This document shows positions 41,059-50,480 of a stretch of 64,000 nucleotides of DNA, piece after piece; position 1 is the first letter of the stretch, and every line of letters begins with the position of its first letter. Source of the DNA: Bacillus sp. 165. Lineage in GTDB: Bacteria > Bacillota > Bacilli > Bacillales > Bacillaceae_G. A program made the translations under genes and the position numbers. The stretch spans positions 186,001-250,000 of the forward strand of contig NZ_JAGHKQ010000005.1 of the NCBI RefSeq assembly GCF_017742235.1. Direction: 5' to 3'. The notes below the pieces were generated by a model. That model saw only the letters and a list, made by a program, of their open reading frames with translations, did no database searches and was not told where the DNA came from.

Positions 41059-41733
41059 CTAGTACATTCCAAATAACGGGCCGATCCAAGATTGCAAAAG
41101 ATTCCATACATATGGAATAGCAACCTGGAAGATAGGTTGAATCGTATATTGATCCAGAGGTGTAATGACAAGAATGAGAAAAATCAATGCACCATAATTT
41201 TCATATTGAGTTAACGTCGCCCGTATACCCGGAGGAGCTAAATCTTCAATAATCCGATAACCATCCAGCGGCGGAAATGGCAACAGGTTGAAAACAAATA
41301 AAACAATATTTAATCCGATAAACACTTGGAAGAAGTCTTGCAGCGTTTGATTTACTGCAGGAGAAGCCATATCCAGTACACCAAATTTCACAAAGCTATA
41401 CCAGATAACCAGACCAGCAGTCGCTAAAAAAAGATTACTCAACGGCCCAGCGACAGACACAAGAATTCCTGCTAAACGAGGGTTTTTAAAATGATAGCGA
41501 TTAACAGGGACCGGCCGTGCCCAACCAAAACCAATAAGAAAAATCGCAATGGTTCCAATTGGGTCAAGATGGGAAAAAGGAGATAGTGTAAGTCTTCCTT
41601 GATTTTTTGCAGTCGGATCTCCAAATTTATAAGCTACATAAGCATGAGCAAATTCATGCAGTGAAAATGCCAGCATTAACGAAATAACAACAAGCGGAAT
41701 TTCCCTTAAAGGATAAGCTAAAAAACCTTCCAT
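41059..41733 (-). CDS. ywhC: Site-2 protease family membrane metalloprotease (YwhC-like)
   Basis: Zinc intramembrane protease of the M50 family, 224 residues, about five transmembrane segments. The HEFAH zinc motif is near residue 27 and the third ligand in FPPLDGYRI (NxxPxxPLDG variant). Start at ATG 41733, seven bases after GGGG. Substrate unknown. Its downstream neighbour is ywhD, 48 bases away. Confidence 0.87.
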   Translation of the reverse strand: MEGFLAYPLREIPLVVISLMLAFSLHEFAHAYVAYKFGDPTAKNQGRLTLSPFSHLDPIGTIAIFLIGFGWARPVPVNRYHFKNPRLAGILVSVAGPLSNLFLATAGLVIWYSFVKFGVLDMASPAVNQTLQDFFQVFIGLNIVLFVFNLLPFPPLDGYRIIEDLAPPGIRATLTQYENYGALIFLILVITPLDQYTIQPIFQVAIPYVWNLLQSWIGPLFGMY

Positions 41734-41854
41734 TTCCAAACCCCTTTTTCTTTAGTTTCTCTTCGCGATTACTTTCTATATTTTTTAGGATTTTTGTATC
41801 TATCTTCAGCTATAATAAGATTGTGCAAGATACATAATAAAGGGAGCGATTATA

Positions 41855-42043
41855 ATGCCATACGTAACAGTAAAAATGCTAGAAGGGCGCACAGAAGAGC
41901 AAAAGCAAGCCCTTGCAGAAAAAGTAACAGCTGCGGTTAGTGAAACCACTGGTGCACCTGCAGACAAAATCGTTGTATTCATTGAAGAAATGTCTAAAAA
42001 TCATTACGCAATTGGTGGCAAGCGCTTAAGCGATATCGAGTAA
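41855..42043 (+). CDS. ywhB: 4-oxalocrotonate tautomerase family protein
   Basis: Small 62-residue tautomerase. After methionine removal Pro1 (MPYVTVKML) would be the catalytic base, followed by the family pattern GRTEEQKQALAEKVTAAV. The physiological substrate is not known. Ribosome site AAAGGGAG. Single gene between two minus-strand genes. Confidence 0.9.
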   Translation: MPYVTVKMLEGRTEEQKQALAEKVTAAVSETTGAPADKIVVFIEEMSKNHYAIGGKRLSDIE

Positions 42044-42049
42044 TTCCCA

Positions 42050-42072
42050 GAAGCAGCTCACAAGCTGCTTCT
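42050..42072. terminator. Bidirectional terminator between ywhB and ywfO
   Basis: Ten-base perfect stem agaagcagct / agctgcttct, loop caca, T tract on the plus strand. It abuts the ywfO stop codon. Confidence 0.75.
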
Positions 42073-42073
42073 T

Positions 42074-43375
42074 TTATTTCCCTTCTAACAAGCTGATAAT
42101 CTTCTCCTTTACTTTCCCTCTTCTCCCATCCTCATATATTAAATCATGAGGATAAAAAAGCTTTTGGTCTGTCCGTTTCTTTCCAGTAATCGCTTCTACA
42201 ATATCAGATTCCCTAGATAATTCCCGCAGCTCTCCATTTGGCATCAGAAGTAAAATGGGCAGACGCTCTTCCTCTTCTCCTGTACGGTAAAAGTCATAGG
42301 GCAAATCAGAAGTGCTGTCTACAACTAAATAATATTCAGGATCAATGCCTGCTTTTTTGAACAGATTATTTAAATCCAGCCAATTATTTAAACCATGCTT
42401 ATCTGTAAAGTCTACATATTTAAATAGATTTCTGTTCATAAAACGACGGCATAAATCCTTTAAAATAGCATCTTCTTCTTCCTGCCAGACTTGAAAATAA
42501 TAATACATAATGTTTTCATCTAATCGTAAATAATCTTCTATCGTTACGTTCTCCTCAAACAAAGAATAGAAGTGGATTGGCTTGTTTTTAAATATATAGT
42601 CCTGCGCATGAAGTACTTTTGCGCGGTGCAATATTTTTGTTAATATAACTTCTGAGCTACGCGTAACAGGATGAAAATACACTTGCCAGTACATCTGATA
42701 ACGACTCATGATGTAATGCTCCACTGCATGCATACCACTGGATTTAATGACTACTTGGTTCCCGTATGGACGCATCACTCTTAAAATACGCTCCATATCA
42801 AAGTTACCATAACTTACTCCCGTGTAATATGCATCTCTCAACAAATAATCCATCCGATCTGCGTCAATTTGACTTGAAATCATACTGACAACCAGTTTAT
42901 TGCTTGAAGTTTTAGCAATAACTTCTGCTACTCTTTGTGGAAATTGGATATCTACTCGGCTCAGCACCTTATTAATTTCTGTATCCCCAAGAACAACCCG
43001 TTGTGTAAACTTCTCGTGATCGAGACCAAATACCTTTTCAAAAGAATGAGAAAATGGACCATGCCCTACATCATGAAGAAGTGCAGAACATAAACAAAGC
43101 AGACGATCTTCTGCATTCCATTGCGGTCTGCCCTCAAAAATATCGTCAATCATTCTGCGAATAATCTCGTATACCCCCAAGGAATGATTAAAGCGGCTAT
43201 GCTCCGCTCCATGAAACGTAAAAAAAGTTGTGCCGAGCTGTCGAATACGGCGCAGCCTTTGAAACTCAGCTGTTCCAATTAAATCCCAAATAATTTTATC
43301 ATGAACATGAATATATCTATGTACGGGGTCTTTAAATACTTTCTTCTCATCTAACTTGCCATTAGCATATAACAA
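42074..43375 (-). CDS. ywfO: HD-domain phosphohydrolase (YwfO, dNTPase-like)
   Basis: 433-residue member of the SAMHD1-like HD superfamily. It has KVFKDPVHRYIHV at the start, the HD residues in RFNHSLG (H), LLHDVGHGPFSH (HD) and DRMDYLLRDAYYTG (D). Related proteins hydrolyse dNTPs. The TTG at 43375 is seven bases after AAGGGGG and gives the usual N-terminus; a reading frame from 43432 would have to pass through a TATAAT box and lacks a ribosome site. Confidence 0.88.
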   Translation of the reverse strand: MLYANGKLDEKKVFKDPVHRYIHVHDKIIWDLIGTAEFQRLRRIRQLGTTFFTFHGAEHSRFNHSLGVYEIIRRMIDDIFEGRPQWNAEDRLLCLCSALLHDVGHGPFSHSFEKVFGLDHEKFTQRVVLGDTEINKVLSRVDIQFPQRVAEVIAKTSSNKLVVSMISSQIDADRMDYLLRDAYYTGVSYGNFDMERILRVMRPYGNQVVIKSSGMHAVEHYIMSRYQMYWQVYFHPVTRSSEVILTKILHRAKVLHAQDYIFKNKPIHFYSLFEENVTIEDYLRLDENIMYYYFQVWQEEEDAILKDLCRRFMNRNLFKYVDFTDKHGLNNWLDLNNLFKKAGIDPEYYLVVDSTSDLPYDFYRTGEEEERLPILLLMPNGELRELSRESDIVEAITGKKRTDQKLFYPHDLIYEDGRRGKVKEKIISLLEGK

Positions 43376-43408
43376 GTCAATACCCCCTTCCGTTACTATA
43401 GTACTTTT

Positions 43409-43437
43409 ATTATAGCTAAATTTACGAGTCATTGAAA
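43409..43437 (-). promoter_or_regulatory. Candidate promoter of ywfO
   Basis: TATAAT on the minus strand at 43409-43414, about 35 bases before the chosen start. The -35 box (TTTCAA at 17 bases) is poor. Confidence 0.35.
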
Positions 43438-43507
43438 TTAAAGACTATTTACTTTTACATTATGTTAACCCATACTTCATATTTTATATAACGGGACACT
43501 TCCAGGA

Positions 43508-43553
43508 GCAAGAGCTCCATTTACGCCTTATTACTTTCCTCACAGTCTTGAAA
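43508..43553. repeat. Second copy of the gcaagagct ... ctcacagtctt blocks
   Basis: gcaagagct-ccat (43508-43520) and ctttcctcacagtcttgaaa (43534-43553) match the acdA-tetR gap in order and orientation but are closer together. No gene is visible in this part of the ywfO-DUF1450 gap. Confidence 0.3.
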
Positions 43554-43583
43554 TTGGATTCGAAACCAGATCAATACTAAATT

Positions 43584-43616
43584 AAAAAAAGCACTTCTTT
43601 CATTCAGAAGTGCTTT
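43584..43616 (-). terminator. Intrinsic terminator after the DUF1450 gene
   Basis: Eleven-base perfect stem aaagcacttct / agaagtgcttt, followed on the minus strand by a seven-T run. Confidence 0.85.
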
Positions 43617-43620
43617 TAAC

Positions 43621-43842
43621 TTACTTTAGTTTATCTTCAATTTTCTGAATTAATTCATTTTCATTTGGCGCTGAAACCGGACGATTATTTACAAATGCGA
43701 AAGATTTTTTACGTCCTGGGCCACAATAAGATTGGCAGCCAATTTTTATATCTGCAGCATCATCTATTTTTTTCAAGCGAGGAACCAATGTCTTAATATT
43801 TGTTGCCTGACAATCGTCGCATATTCGAAATTCATTTCCCAT
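43621..43842 (-). CDS. DUF1450 family protein (YuzB-like)
   Basis: Small 73-residue protein of unknown function. It has a CDDC-type motif (FRICDDCQ) and a second pair in [12 protein letters not shown], an arrangement like thioredoxin-like ferredoxin folds that could bind metal or be redox active; this is inference. Ribosome site AAAGGG before ATG. Confidence 0.82.
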   Translation of the reverse strand: MGNEFRICDDCQATNIKTLVPRLKKIDDAADIKIGCQSYCGPGRKKSFAFVNNRPVSAPNENELIQKIEDKLK

Positions 43843-44076
43843 TATTTACAACCCTTTCTCTATATCAAACTTTTCACAGGTATAGTATTTACAAGTTCTA
43901 AAACAGCTAAAAGGTATTTTACATTTTCTTTTTTGACTATGCAAGTTTTCTATATGTACTCCACTATTCTCCATACTTTTTAATCTACTATATTTTTAAA
44001 AGGTTGGTATAAAAGCTAAATGAGTTGTCCATTCTAAAAATAAGACATTCAGAAATAAAAAAGAGGAGATGAATCT

Positions 44077-44778
44077 ATGAAATTGAGGCAAGATGCTTGG
44101 ACAGAGGAAGATGATTTATTATTGGCTGAAACTGTCCTTCGGCATGTTCGTGAAGGGAGCACACAACTGAATGCGTTCGAAGAAGTAGGTGACAAACTGA
44201 ATCGCACATCCGCTGCATGCGGCTTCCGTTGGAACGCAGTCGTGAGATATAACTATGATAAAGCGTTACAATTGGCTAAAAAACATCGAAAAGAGAAAAT
44301 GCGGGCCTCAAGCGGAGAGCAAGCGAAGAAAAAACTGTTATACTCTCCACCCGCCCTAAATATTCCTTCCATTGATTTAGACAGCGAGGATTATGATGAA
44401 CTTGAGGGGCTTTCTTTATCAAGCAGCTTACCAGCTCCGGATCCTGCTCCAGCCCCGGCATTGCCGAAATCTATTACAATGACAGACGTCATTAACTTCT
44501 TGCATTCTATCGGCAGTTCCAATGTAAAAGCTTCTGCATTACAAACAGAAAACGAAAGATTAAAGAGAGAAAATCAGGAGTATATAAAGCTCAATGAAGA
44601 ATTAGAAAATAAAATTCAAAAATTAGAACGTGAATCCAATACGATTCAGGAAGATTACGACACAATCATGAAGATTATGAACCGGGCACGTAAGCTTGCA
44701 CTATTTGAAGAAGAAGACCGCTCCCAAACCACATTTCGCATGGATCGTAACGGCAATTTAGAAAAAATCGCCGAATAA
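44077..44778 (+). CDS. rsfA: RsfA-family prespore transcription factor
   Basis: DNA-binding regulator of forespore genes. The 233 residues have an N-terminal Myb/SANT-like domain ([19 protein letters not shown] ... [13 protein letters not shown]), a Pro/Ala-rich linker near residue 125 ([12 protein letters not shown]), and a coiled coil (about 150-205, [12 protein letters not shown]...). In B. subtilis RsfA is made in the prespore under sigma-F and tunes sigma-F/G genes; I found no convincing sigma-F promoter. Ribosome site AAGAGGAGAT. Confidence 0.85.
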   Translation: MKLRQDAWTEEDDLLLAETVLRHVREGSTQLNAFEEVGDKLNRTSAACGFRWNAVVRYNYDKALQLAKKHRKEKMRASSGEQAKKKLLYSPPALNIPSIDLDSEDYDELEGLSLSSSLPAPDPAPAPALPKSITMTDVINFLHSIGSSNVKASALQTENERLKRENQEYIKLNEELENKIQKLERESNTIQEDYDTIMKIMNRARKLALFEEEDRSQTTFRMDRNGNLEKIAE

Positions 44779-44883
44779 GAGAAACCGTTCTTGCTTTACT
44801 TTCTGAACAAAGCAATCCGAACACACAATAAAAAATACAGGAAGAAGCAAATGCATCTCTTATTTTATACATTCTTCTCTATC

Positions 44884-44917
44884 AAAAAAGATAGCTATTA
44901 GGATAGCTATCTTTTTT
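44884..44917 (+). terminator. Intrinsic terminator between rsfA and lipL
   Basis: Fifteen-base stem aaaaaagatagctat / atagctatctttttt, loop tagg. The T tract runs straight into TATAAT at 44922-44927, a likely -10 box for lipL. Confidence 0.75.
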
Positions 44918-44968
44918 TTGCTATAATACATATGGCTGTAACAAAACGAAATAAGGAGTTATTTTCGT

Positions 44969-45808
44969 ATGTTGAATGATATTCATCCTATATTATATCA
45001 AAAGGAATGGCGCGTAATTGACCAGTCTACCCTCGGTCCCCAATTTCAAGCGCTGCAATCCTTTGCGATTGACGATACATTATGTACTACAGTAGGAAAC
45101 GGTGCTTCTTCCTCCATTGCAAGGTCGTGGGTACACCATGATACCATTGTACTTGGCATCCAAGACTCCAGGCTTCCATTTCTCAAAGAGGGTATTAAAT
45201 TTCTGCAGCACCGAGGCTACAATGTTATTGTACGAAATTCCGGTGGACTAGCCGTTGTTTTAGATGAAGGTGTATTAAACATTTCTCTTATTTTACGCGA
45301 AACAGAAAAAGGAATTGATATTAATGTCGGCTATGATGCTATGTGGAATTTAATTCGTACCATGCTTGCCGAATACAATGTAACTATTGAGGCAAAAGAA
45401 ATTGTAGGCTCTTATTGCCCTGGAAGCTATGATTTAAGCATCAATGATAAAAAATTTGCCGGCATTTCACAACGCCGGATTCGCGGCGGTATAGCTGTAC
45501 AAATTTACTTATGTGCATTAGGAAGTGGATCAGAAAGGGCTGCGCTGGTTCGAGATTTTTATAATATTGCTTTACAAGGAGAACAAACAAAGTTTATTTA
45601 TCCTGCTATTATTCCTGACACGATGGCTTCTCTTACCGAACTGCTTAGTGAAACCATTACTATTTCCGATTTAATGCTGCGCCTATTGCAAGCTCTCCAG
45701 CAACTTTCAGAAATAGTAACACCCTCCGGATTGACAATGGAAGAACTGCCATTGTACGAACATAACTTACAAAGAATAGTAGACCGAAATGAAAAGGCAC
45801 TTGAATAA
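44969..45808 (+). CDS. lipL: Octanoyl-[GcvH]:protein N-octanoyltransferase LipL
   Basis: Moves octanoyl from GcvH to the E2 lipoyl domains in the Bacillus lipoyl-relay pathway. The 279 residues form the biotin/lipoyl ligase-like fold; the nucleophile Cys is in [13 protein letters not shown] near residue 150 and the family Lys in [10 protein letters not shown]. It does not need an ATP motif, unlike true lipoate ligases. Ribosome site AAGGAG. Confidence 0.88.
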   Translation: MLNDIHPILYQKEWRVIDQSTLGPQFQALQSFAIDDTLCTTVGNGASSSIARSWVHHDTIVLGIQDSRLPFLKEGIKFLQHRGYNVIVRNSGGLAVVLDEGVLNISLILRETEKGIDINVGYDAMWNLIRTMLAEYNVTIEAKEIVGSYCPGSYDLSINDKKFAGISQRRIRGGIAVQIYLCALGSGSERAALVRDFYNIALQGEQTKFIYPAIIPDTMASLTELLSETITISDLMLRLLQALQQLSEIVTPSGLTMEELPLYEHNLQRIVDRNEKALE

Positions 45809-45866
45809 GTACCTTTTTATGCAATTGATGTACCTCTTAAAAAAGATACCATCGTTTACACTGAAA

Positions 45867-45898
45867 CAAAAAGCCGATTCGCTTTTTAACGAATCGGC
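45867..45898 (-). terminator. Intrinsic terminator after pta
   Basis: Nine-base stem gccgattcg / cgaatcggc, eight-base loop, followed on the minus strand by TTTTTGTTT. Also T-flanked on the plus side, so it may serve lipL. Confidence 0.8.
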
Positions 45899-45909
45899 GC
45901 ATATGCTTT

Positions 45910-46881
45910 TTATAATGTTTGCGCTGCAGTAATTAATGCAAGCTTGTATACATCTTCTTCGTTACACCCACGAGATAAATCATTCACCGGTTTGTTTAAT
46001 CCTTGCAGGATTGGACCAATTGCTTCAAAATTCCCTAAACGCTGTGCAATTTTGTAACCGATGTTTCCTGCTTCCAAGCTTGGAAATACAAATACATTTG
46101 CATCCCCCTTAATAACAGATCCTGGAGCTTTCTTTTCTGCCACTGATGGGACAAATGCTGCATCGAATTGAAATTCTCCATCTAGTGTCAAATCTGGTGC
46201 TATTTCTTTTGCAACCTGTACTGCTTCTACTACTTTTTCTGTTTCTGGAGATTTTGCAGACCCTTTTGTAGAGAAGCTTAGCATCGCTACACGCGGCTCG
46301 ATTCCAAATAATTCCCCCGTTTTTGCACTTTCAATTGCAATTTCAGCTAAATCCTGACTGGATGGAGAGATATTGATTGCACAGTCTGCAAATACATACT
46401 TCTCTTCTTCACGTACCATAATGAACACGCCGGATGTTTTGGAAACGCCTGGCTTTGTCTTAATAATTTGCAATGCCGGGCGTACTGTATCTGCTGTAGA
46501 ATGAGCTGCTCCGCTTACAAGACCTTGTGCTTTCTCAGTATGTACAAGCATTGTTCCGAAGTAATTTTCATCTTGCAAAATTTCACGAGCACTTTCTTCT
46601 GTAGCTTTTCCTTTACGACGTTCTACAAAAGAAGCTACAAGCTCATCTATTGCTTCATATGTTTTTGGATCATAGATATCGATTCCAGATAAGGACAGCT
46701 TAAGATTCGCCGCTTTTGCAATGATTTCATCTTTATTTCCCACTAAAATCGGTTTTACCAACTCTTCTTGCGCTAAACGGTCCACCGCGCCTAAAATTCT
46801 TTCATCTGTACCTTCTGGAAAAACAATCGTAACACCTTTTCCTTTTAATTTTTCTTTTAACGTTACAAATAAATCGCTCAC
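45910..46881 (-). CDS. pta: Phosphate acetyltransferase
   Basis: Interconverts acetyl-CoA and acetyl phosphate in overflow metabolism. The 323-residue single-domain enzyme shows VSGAAHSTADTVRPALQII near residue 120 and the C-terminal GNIGYKIAQRLG, GPILQGLNKPVNDLSRGC. GTG start after AGGAGGATG. Divergent from hemQ, as in B. subtilis. Confidence 0.95.
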   Translation of the reverse strand: MSDLFVTLKEKLKGKGVTIVFPEGTDERILGAVDRLAQEELVKPILVGNKDEIIAKAANLKLSLSGIDIYDPKTYEAIDELVASFVERRKGKATEESAREILQDENYFGTMLVHTEKAQGLVSGAAHSTADTVRPALQIIKTKPGVSKTSGVFIMVREEEKYVFADCAINISPSSQDLAEIAIESAKTGELFGIEPRVAMLSFSTKGSAKSPETEKVVEAVQVAKEIAPDLTLDGEFQFDAAFVPSVAEKKAPGSVIKGDANVFVFPSLEAGNIGYKIAQRLGNFEAIGPILQGLNKPVNDLSRGCNEEDVYKLALITAAQTL

Positions 46882-47091
46882 GATACATCCTCCTATATCT
46901 GAAATGGATTCCTTTTCTAGAATAAAACTTTTAAGATTTAAAAAACAGCAAAACGCAAAATAATCATTTATTAATAATATTCATAAGATTTTTACATGAT
47001 ATGTAAAGGCTTGCATAGAATTCGTATGTTTTTACTCATTTATGTTATAGTAAGAAATGAGATTAAATTCAGTAGCAGGAGTTGGATTAAA

Positions 47092-47835
47092 ATGAATGAA
47101 GCTGCAAAAACATTAGAAGGCTGGTATTGTTTACATGACTTCCGCACCATGGACTGGGCGGCTTGGAAAGAGCTTACAAGTGACGAACGTCAAAGTGCCA
47201 TTTTTGAGTTCTTAAACATGATTGAAAAATGGAATAAAACAGAAACTGAAAACCAAGGCAGTCATGCACTCTATACTATTGTTGGTCAAAAAGCAGATTT
47301 TATGATGATGATTTTGCGCCCGACAATGGAAGAGCTTAATGAAATTGAAAATGAATTCAATAAGTCTAAATTGGCACAATATACAATCCCATCTTATTCT
47401 TACGTATCTGTAGTAGAATTAAGCAACTACTTGCCAGCTGACGAAGACCCATATCAGAACCCGCAAGTATTAGCTCGTTTGTATCCAATGTTACCAAGAG
47501 TAAATCATGTTTGCTTCTATCCGATGGATAAGCGCAGACAAGGTGATGACAATTGGTACATGCTTCCTATGGAAGAACGTAAAAAAATGATGTACAGCCA
47601 CGGTAAAATTGGGCGTCAATATGCTGGAAAGGTAAAGCAAATCATTACAGGTTCAGTAGGGTTTGACGATTATGAATGGGGTGTAACCTTATTTTCTGAT
47701 GATGTTCTGCAATTTAAAAAGCTTGTATACGAAATGCGCTTTGATGAAGTGAGCGCTCGTTACGGTGAATTCGGTACATTCTTCGTCGGAAATATCCTCA
47801 CAGAAGATCGAGTTGCAAAATTCTTATACGTATAA
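47092..47835 (+). CDS. hemQ: Coproheme decarboxylase HemQ
   Basis: Last step of the Gram-positive coproporphyrin-dependent heme pathway: decarboxylates coproheme to heme b. The 247 residues belong to the chlorite-dismutase-like fold, with the redox Tyr in FYPMDKRR near residue 145 and the proximal heme His in [13 protein letters not shown] near 172. Start [13 protein letters not shown] at 47092 after AGGAG; the upstream extension is not conserved. Confidence 0.93.
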   Translation: MNEAAKTLEGWYCLHDFRTMDWAAWKELTSDERQSAIFEFLNMIEKWNKTETENQGSHALYTIVGQKADFMMMILRPTMEELNEIENEFNKSKLAQYTIPSYSYVSVVELSNYLPADEDPYQNPQVLARLYPMLPRVNHVCFYPMDKRRQGDDNWYMLPMEERKKMMYSHGKIGRQYAGKVKQIITGSVGFDDYEWGVTLFSDDVLQFKKLVYEMRFDEVSARYGEFGTFFVGNILTEDRVAKFLYV

Positions 47836-47840
47836 TTAAG

Positions 47841-47869
47841 AGCTTCGTGCATTAGCACGAAGCTTTTTT
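47841..47869 (+). terminator. Intrinsic terminator after hemQ
   Basis: Ten-base perfect stem agcttcgtgc / gcacgaagct, loop atta, then six T. Confidence 0.85.
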
Positions 47870-47984
47870 AAGTATAAAAAAGCTTTTCTTCCCTCATACA
47901 CTTAAAAAATATGCTATGGCAAATGCGGATTCGGGCTAGTTTCATTTTCTCTTGGTCCTAGGCAATTTGTCTTAGTTGTTTGTC

Positions 47985-48011
47985 ATATCTCTCTGTTGCC
48001 CTTCATACGTA
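47985..48011 (+). promoter_or_regulatory. Candidate sigma-E promoter upstream of cwlJ
   Basis: ATA (47985-47987), 16 bases, then CATACGTA (48004-48011), close to the sigma-E form ATA-N16-CATACANT. It lies about 140 bases before cwlJ in a 317-base gap that otherwise holds only the hemQ terminator. cwlJ-gerQ is sigma-E controlled in B. subtilis. Confidence 0.35.
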
Positions 48012-48152
48012 TGAATTAGTGGTTCATAATTCAATAAATTCACCCTTCCTTTCATAAATCCTAATAATCTGAACCTCTTTTAGCATCTTTACATGGATAC
48101 ATTAAAGTCCTTCTCCATCCACAGCTAGAAGCAACAAGAATGAGGTGAGCAG

Positions 48153-48584
48153 ATGGGTGTTATTAAAGCAACTGAAGAAGATGTAAAGCTTCTCGCTAGA
48201 TTGATGAGAGCAGAAGCTGAAGGTGAAGGTCAGCAAGGAATGCTGCTGGTAGGAAATGTAGGCGTCAACCGTGTTCGAGGCAACTGTCTGGATTTCAAAA
48301 ATATTACAAACCTGAGGCAAATGGTATTCCAAGATCCAGGGGGATTTGAAGCAACACAAAAAGGATACTTTTATCAACGTGCACGAGAAAGTGAAATAGC
48401 ATTGGCACGAAGAACGATTAATGGAGAGCGTTTTTGGCCGGGTACGTATGCTCTTTGGTTTTTCCGCCCTGCCGGTCCTTGTCCACCGACTTGGTATGAT
48501 CAGAAAAACTCAGGAAGGCATAAAAATCATTGCTTCTTCCAGCCTACCGGAAGTGATTGTCCAAATGTGTACAACACGTTTTAA
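48153..48584 (+). CDS. cwlJ: Spore cortex-lytic enzyme CwlJ
   Basis: Spore-coat located cortex hydrolase activated by calcium dipicolinate in germination. The 143 residues are a single Hydrolase_2 (SleB-type) domain, with the catalytic Glu in RAEAEGEGQQGMLLVGNVGVNR, FEATQKGYFYQ and FWPGTYALWFFRP. No signal peptide, as expected for a mother-cell coat protein. Ribosome site GAGGTGAG. Followed by gerQ, needed for its localisation. Confidence 0.93.
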   Translation: MGVIKATEEDVKLLARLMRAEAEGEGQQGMLLVGNVGVNRVRGNCLDFKNITNLRQMVFQDPGGFEATQKGYFYQRARESEIALARRTINGERFWPGTYALWFFRPAGPCPPTWYDQKNSGRHKNHCFFQPTGSDCPNVYNTF

Positions 48585-48627
48585 TCACAACATATCTATA
48601 TTACATCTTTAAAAGGAGGGTTTCACT

Positions 48628-49077
48628 GTGAGTCAAAATCAACAGCCAAAAAATCCATACGGTGCAGGAAGCTTTTATCAGCCCTCAGGAGGCTACTTAC
48701 CTCCAGGACAACAAGTTCCTCAACAAGCTGCTATGCCGCAAGGTTATTCAATACCGCCGCAACAGCAAGTACAGGCTCAGTTTGCCGTCGCTACAGGCCA
48801 GCTGCCAATTGAGCAATCCTACATTGAAAACATTCTGCGATTGAATAAAGGAAAAAAAGCAACCGTATATATGACATTCGAGCGCGGCAGTTCACTTGGC
48901 ACAAAAACTTTCACAGGGACCATTGAAGCCGCGGGCAGAGATCATATTATCATTAGTGATGCTACTACAGGAAAACGCTACTTATTGCTGATGGTCTACT
49001 TAGATTATGTAGAGTTTGATGAGGCGATTACCTACTTGCCGGGGCAGTTAGGCGCATATTCCTCTCGCCCATATTAA
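48628..49077 (+). CDS. gerQ: Spore coat protein GerQ
   Basis: Inner-coat protein that anchors CwlJ and is cross-linked by transglutaminase. The 149 residues start at a GTG after AAAGGAGGG. The first third is rich in Gln, Pro, Gly and Tyr (SQNQQPKNPYGAGSFYQPSGG); the conserved domain from about 60 has SYIENILRLNKGKKATVYMTFE and GTIEAAGRDHIIISD. Lysines and glutamines supply the cross-link sites. Confidence 0.92.
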   Translation: MSQNQQPKNPYGAGSFYQPSGGYLPPGQQVPQQAAMPQGYSIPPQQQVQAQFAVATGQLPIEQSYIENILRLNKGKKATVYMTFERGSSLGTKTFTGTIEAAGRDHIIISDATTGKRYLLLMVYLDYVEFDEAITYLPGQLGAYSSRPY

Positions 49078-49115
49078 AAAAAGCTGACAGTCCCTGTGGA
49101 CTGTCAGCTTTTTTT
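49076..49115. terminator. Bidirectional terminator between gerQ and ywdK
   Basis: Eleven-base GC stem gctgacagtcc / ggactgtcagc, loop ctgt, flanked by seven A and seven T, overlapping both converging stop codons. Confidence 0.88.
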
Positions 49116-49485
49116 ATAATCCTTTTACGACAGCAATTCCAAGTAAAACCCATGCCGTTAAAAAGGTGACACCTCCAAGCGGAGTAATCGCACCTAATAT
49201 TTTAATACCAGACACACTAAGAATATATAAGCTGCCAGAGAACAATAAAATACCTGTTACCATGAGCCAGCCAGACCAAGACACAAGCGCTGATCCAGAA
49301 AGCTTGTATCCTAAGAAAGCCACTACAAACAACCCGCCTGTTTGAAACATTTGGTATGTAACGCCCGTCTTCCATACTTCTAAAGCCTTTGCAGAAATTT
49401 TCCCTTCTAAACCATGTGCCCCAAATGCTCCTAAAGCAACGGTTAAAAAGGCGCTAATACAACCTAGTAAGAAAAATATTTTCAT
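49114..49485 (-). CDS. ywdK: DUF423 membrane protein (YwdK-like)
   Basis: 123-residue integral membrane protein of unknown function with about four transmembrane helices. It carries the family pattern ALGAFGAHGLEGKIS near the start and a TPLGGVTFLTAW C-terminal segment. Start at ATG 49485, after TAGGTGGC; a GTG three codons upstream overlaps that site. Confidence 0.85.
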   Translation of the reverse strand: MKIFFLLGCISAFLTVALGAFGAHGLEGKISAKALEVWKTGVTYQMFQTGGLFVVAFLGYKLSGSALVSWSGWLMVTGILLFSGSLYILSVSGIKILGAITPLGGVTFLTAWVLLGIAVVKGL

Positions 49486-49554
49486 AAATGCCACCTATTT
49501 TCTTTTTATTTTTATGATAAAGAAAATTGAATAGATATGCCAACTGTTTTTCTC

Positions 49555-49845
49555 CTAAAAGTCAAACAAAGATGAACCGTTAGCATCCTCCTCTTCTTGA
49601 TAACGTACAGAGGCGGTCCCTGATACGTTCCCTGCTTTTGGATTCTTCCATTCTCCTGTCATCATAGCCATTTCGCGTTCAGAAATAGCTGTACTTGCTG
49701 CTGGCGATTCTTCTAGCAAAAGCTCACATAATGCTCGAATAGCAGTGAGATGCTCTCTCATTTTTTGCTCATTATGTTTCTGCACAGCAGCAGCTTTTAT
49801 CTCATGAGACATTTTATTTAACACTTTATCAATAGAAATTTGCAT
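49555..49845 (-). CDS. ywdI: YwdI family (DUF5327) protein
   Basis: Small 96-residue protein, helical N-terminus (MQISIDKVLNKMSHEIKAAA ... HLTAIRALCELLLEE) and acidic C-terminal tail (QEEEDANGSSLFDF). Function unknown. Start at ATG 49845, six bases after GAGGTG. The position next to ung/ywdK matches the B. subtilis ywd cluster. Confidence 0.75.
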   Translation of the reverse strand: MQISIDKVLNKMSHEIKAAAVQKHNEQKMREHLTAIRALCELLLEESPAASTAISEREMAMMTGEWKNPKAGNVSGTASVRYQEEEDANGSSLFDF

Positions 49846-49992
49846 ATTTTTCACCTCTCGATTATGCGTTTCAATACTATTATAATATTATTTTTCTTTA
49901 ATATCTCCTGAATTCCCTTTTTTGAATATGAAGTTTAAAATGTTATATTACAATACTGTACTTTGCTAGAAAAGAGGTTCTATATCATAAAA

Positions 49993-50370
49993 ATGGCTCT
50001 TTCATCCTTACAATGGATGTTTATTTTAGCTAACTGCATCATTGTACCTATTACAATTGCTGCAAACTATGGACTCAACGACATGGAAACCATATCATTT
50101 ATCCAAAGAACACTGTTTGTCCTTGGTATCGCAGGAATTCTTCAAGCATGGCTTGGACACTGTCTCCCTATTAATGAAGGACCTGCTGGACTTTGGTGGG
50201 GCGTATTTTCTCTTTATGCCAGCTTAGGGACCGTTTTATTTGGATCTCCATCCGAAACATTACTTGTACTGCAATTTTCATTGATGGCTAGCGGAGTGAT
50301 TGCAATATTGCTCAGCTTGCTCGGATCTGTTATGTGTATTGTGATAGAAGTATTCTTTGCAATTAGATAG
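49993..50370 (+). CDS. Small integral membrane protein, unknown family
   Basis: About 125 residues with four hydrophobic segments (LQWMFILANCIIVPITIAAN, ...RTLFVLGIAGILQAWLG, LWWGVFSLYASLGTVLFG, ...GVIAILLSLLGSVMCIVI). I do not recognise the family. The ATG at 49993 is 17 bases from the best ribosome site (AAAGAGG at 49969-49975); an in-frame TTG at 49963 lies before that site. The start is therefore uncertain, and a non-ATG start at 49984-49989 (ATC, ATA) is conceivable. Confidence 0.6.
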   Translation: MALSSLQWMFILANCIIVPITIAANYGLNDMETISFIQRTLFVLGIAGILQAWLGHCLPINEGPAGLWWGVFSLYASLGTVLFGSPSETLLVLQFSLMASGVIAILLSLLGSVMCIVIEVFFAIR

Positions 50371-50480
50371 CAAAGGATTCCACAACAAAATTCATAATTT
50401 GGAAACAAACTGTTCATTGCCTCTAGAAAGCATTGTTGCTAGGATAAGAGTGTATTTATATAAGGAAAGGACTAACAACA

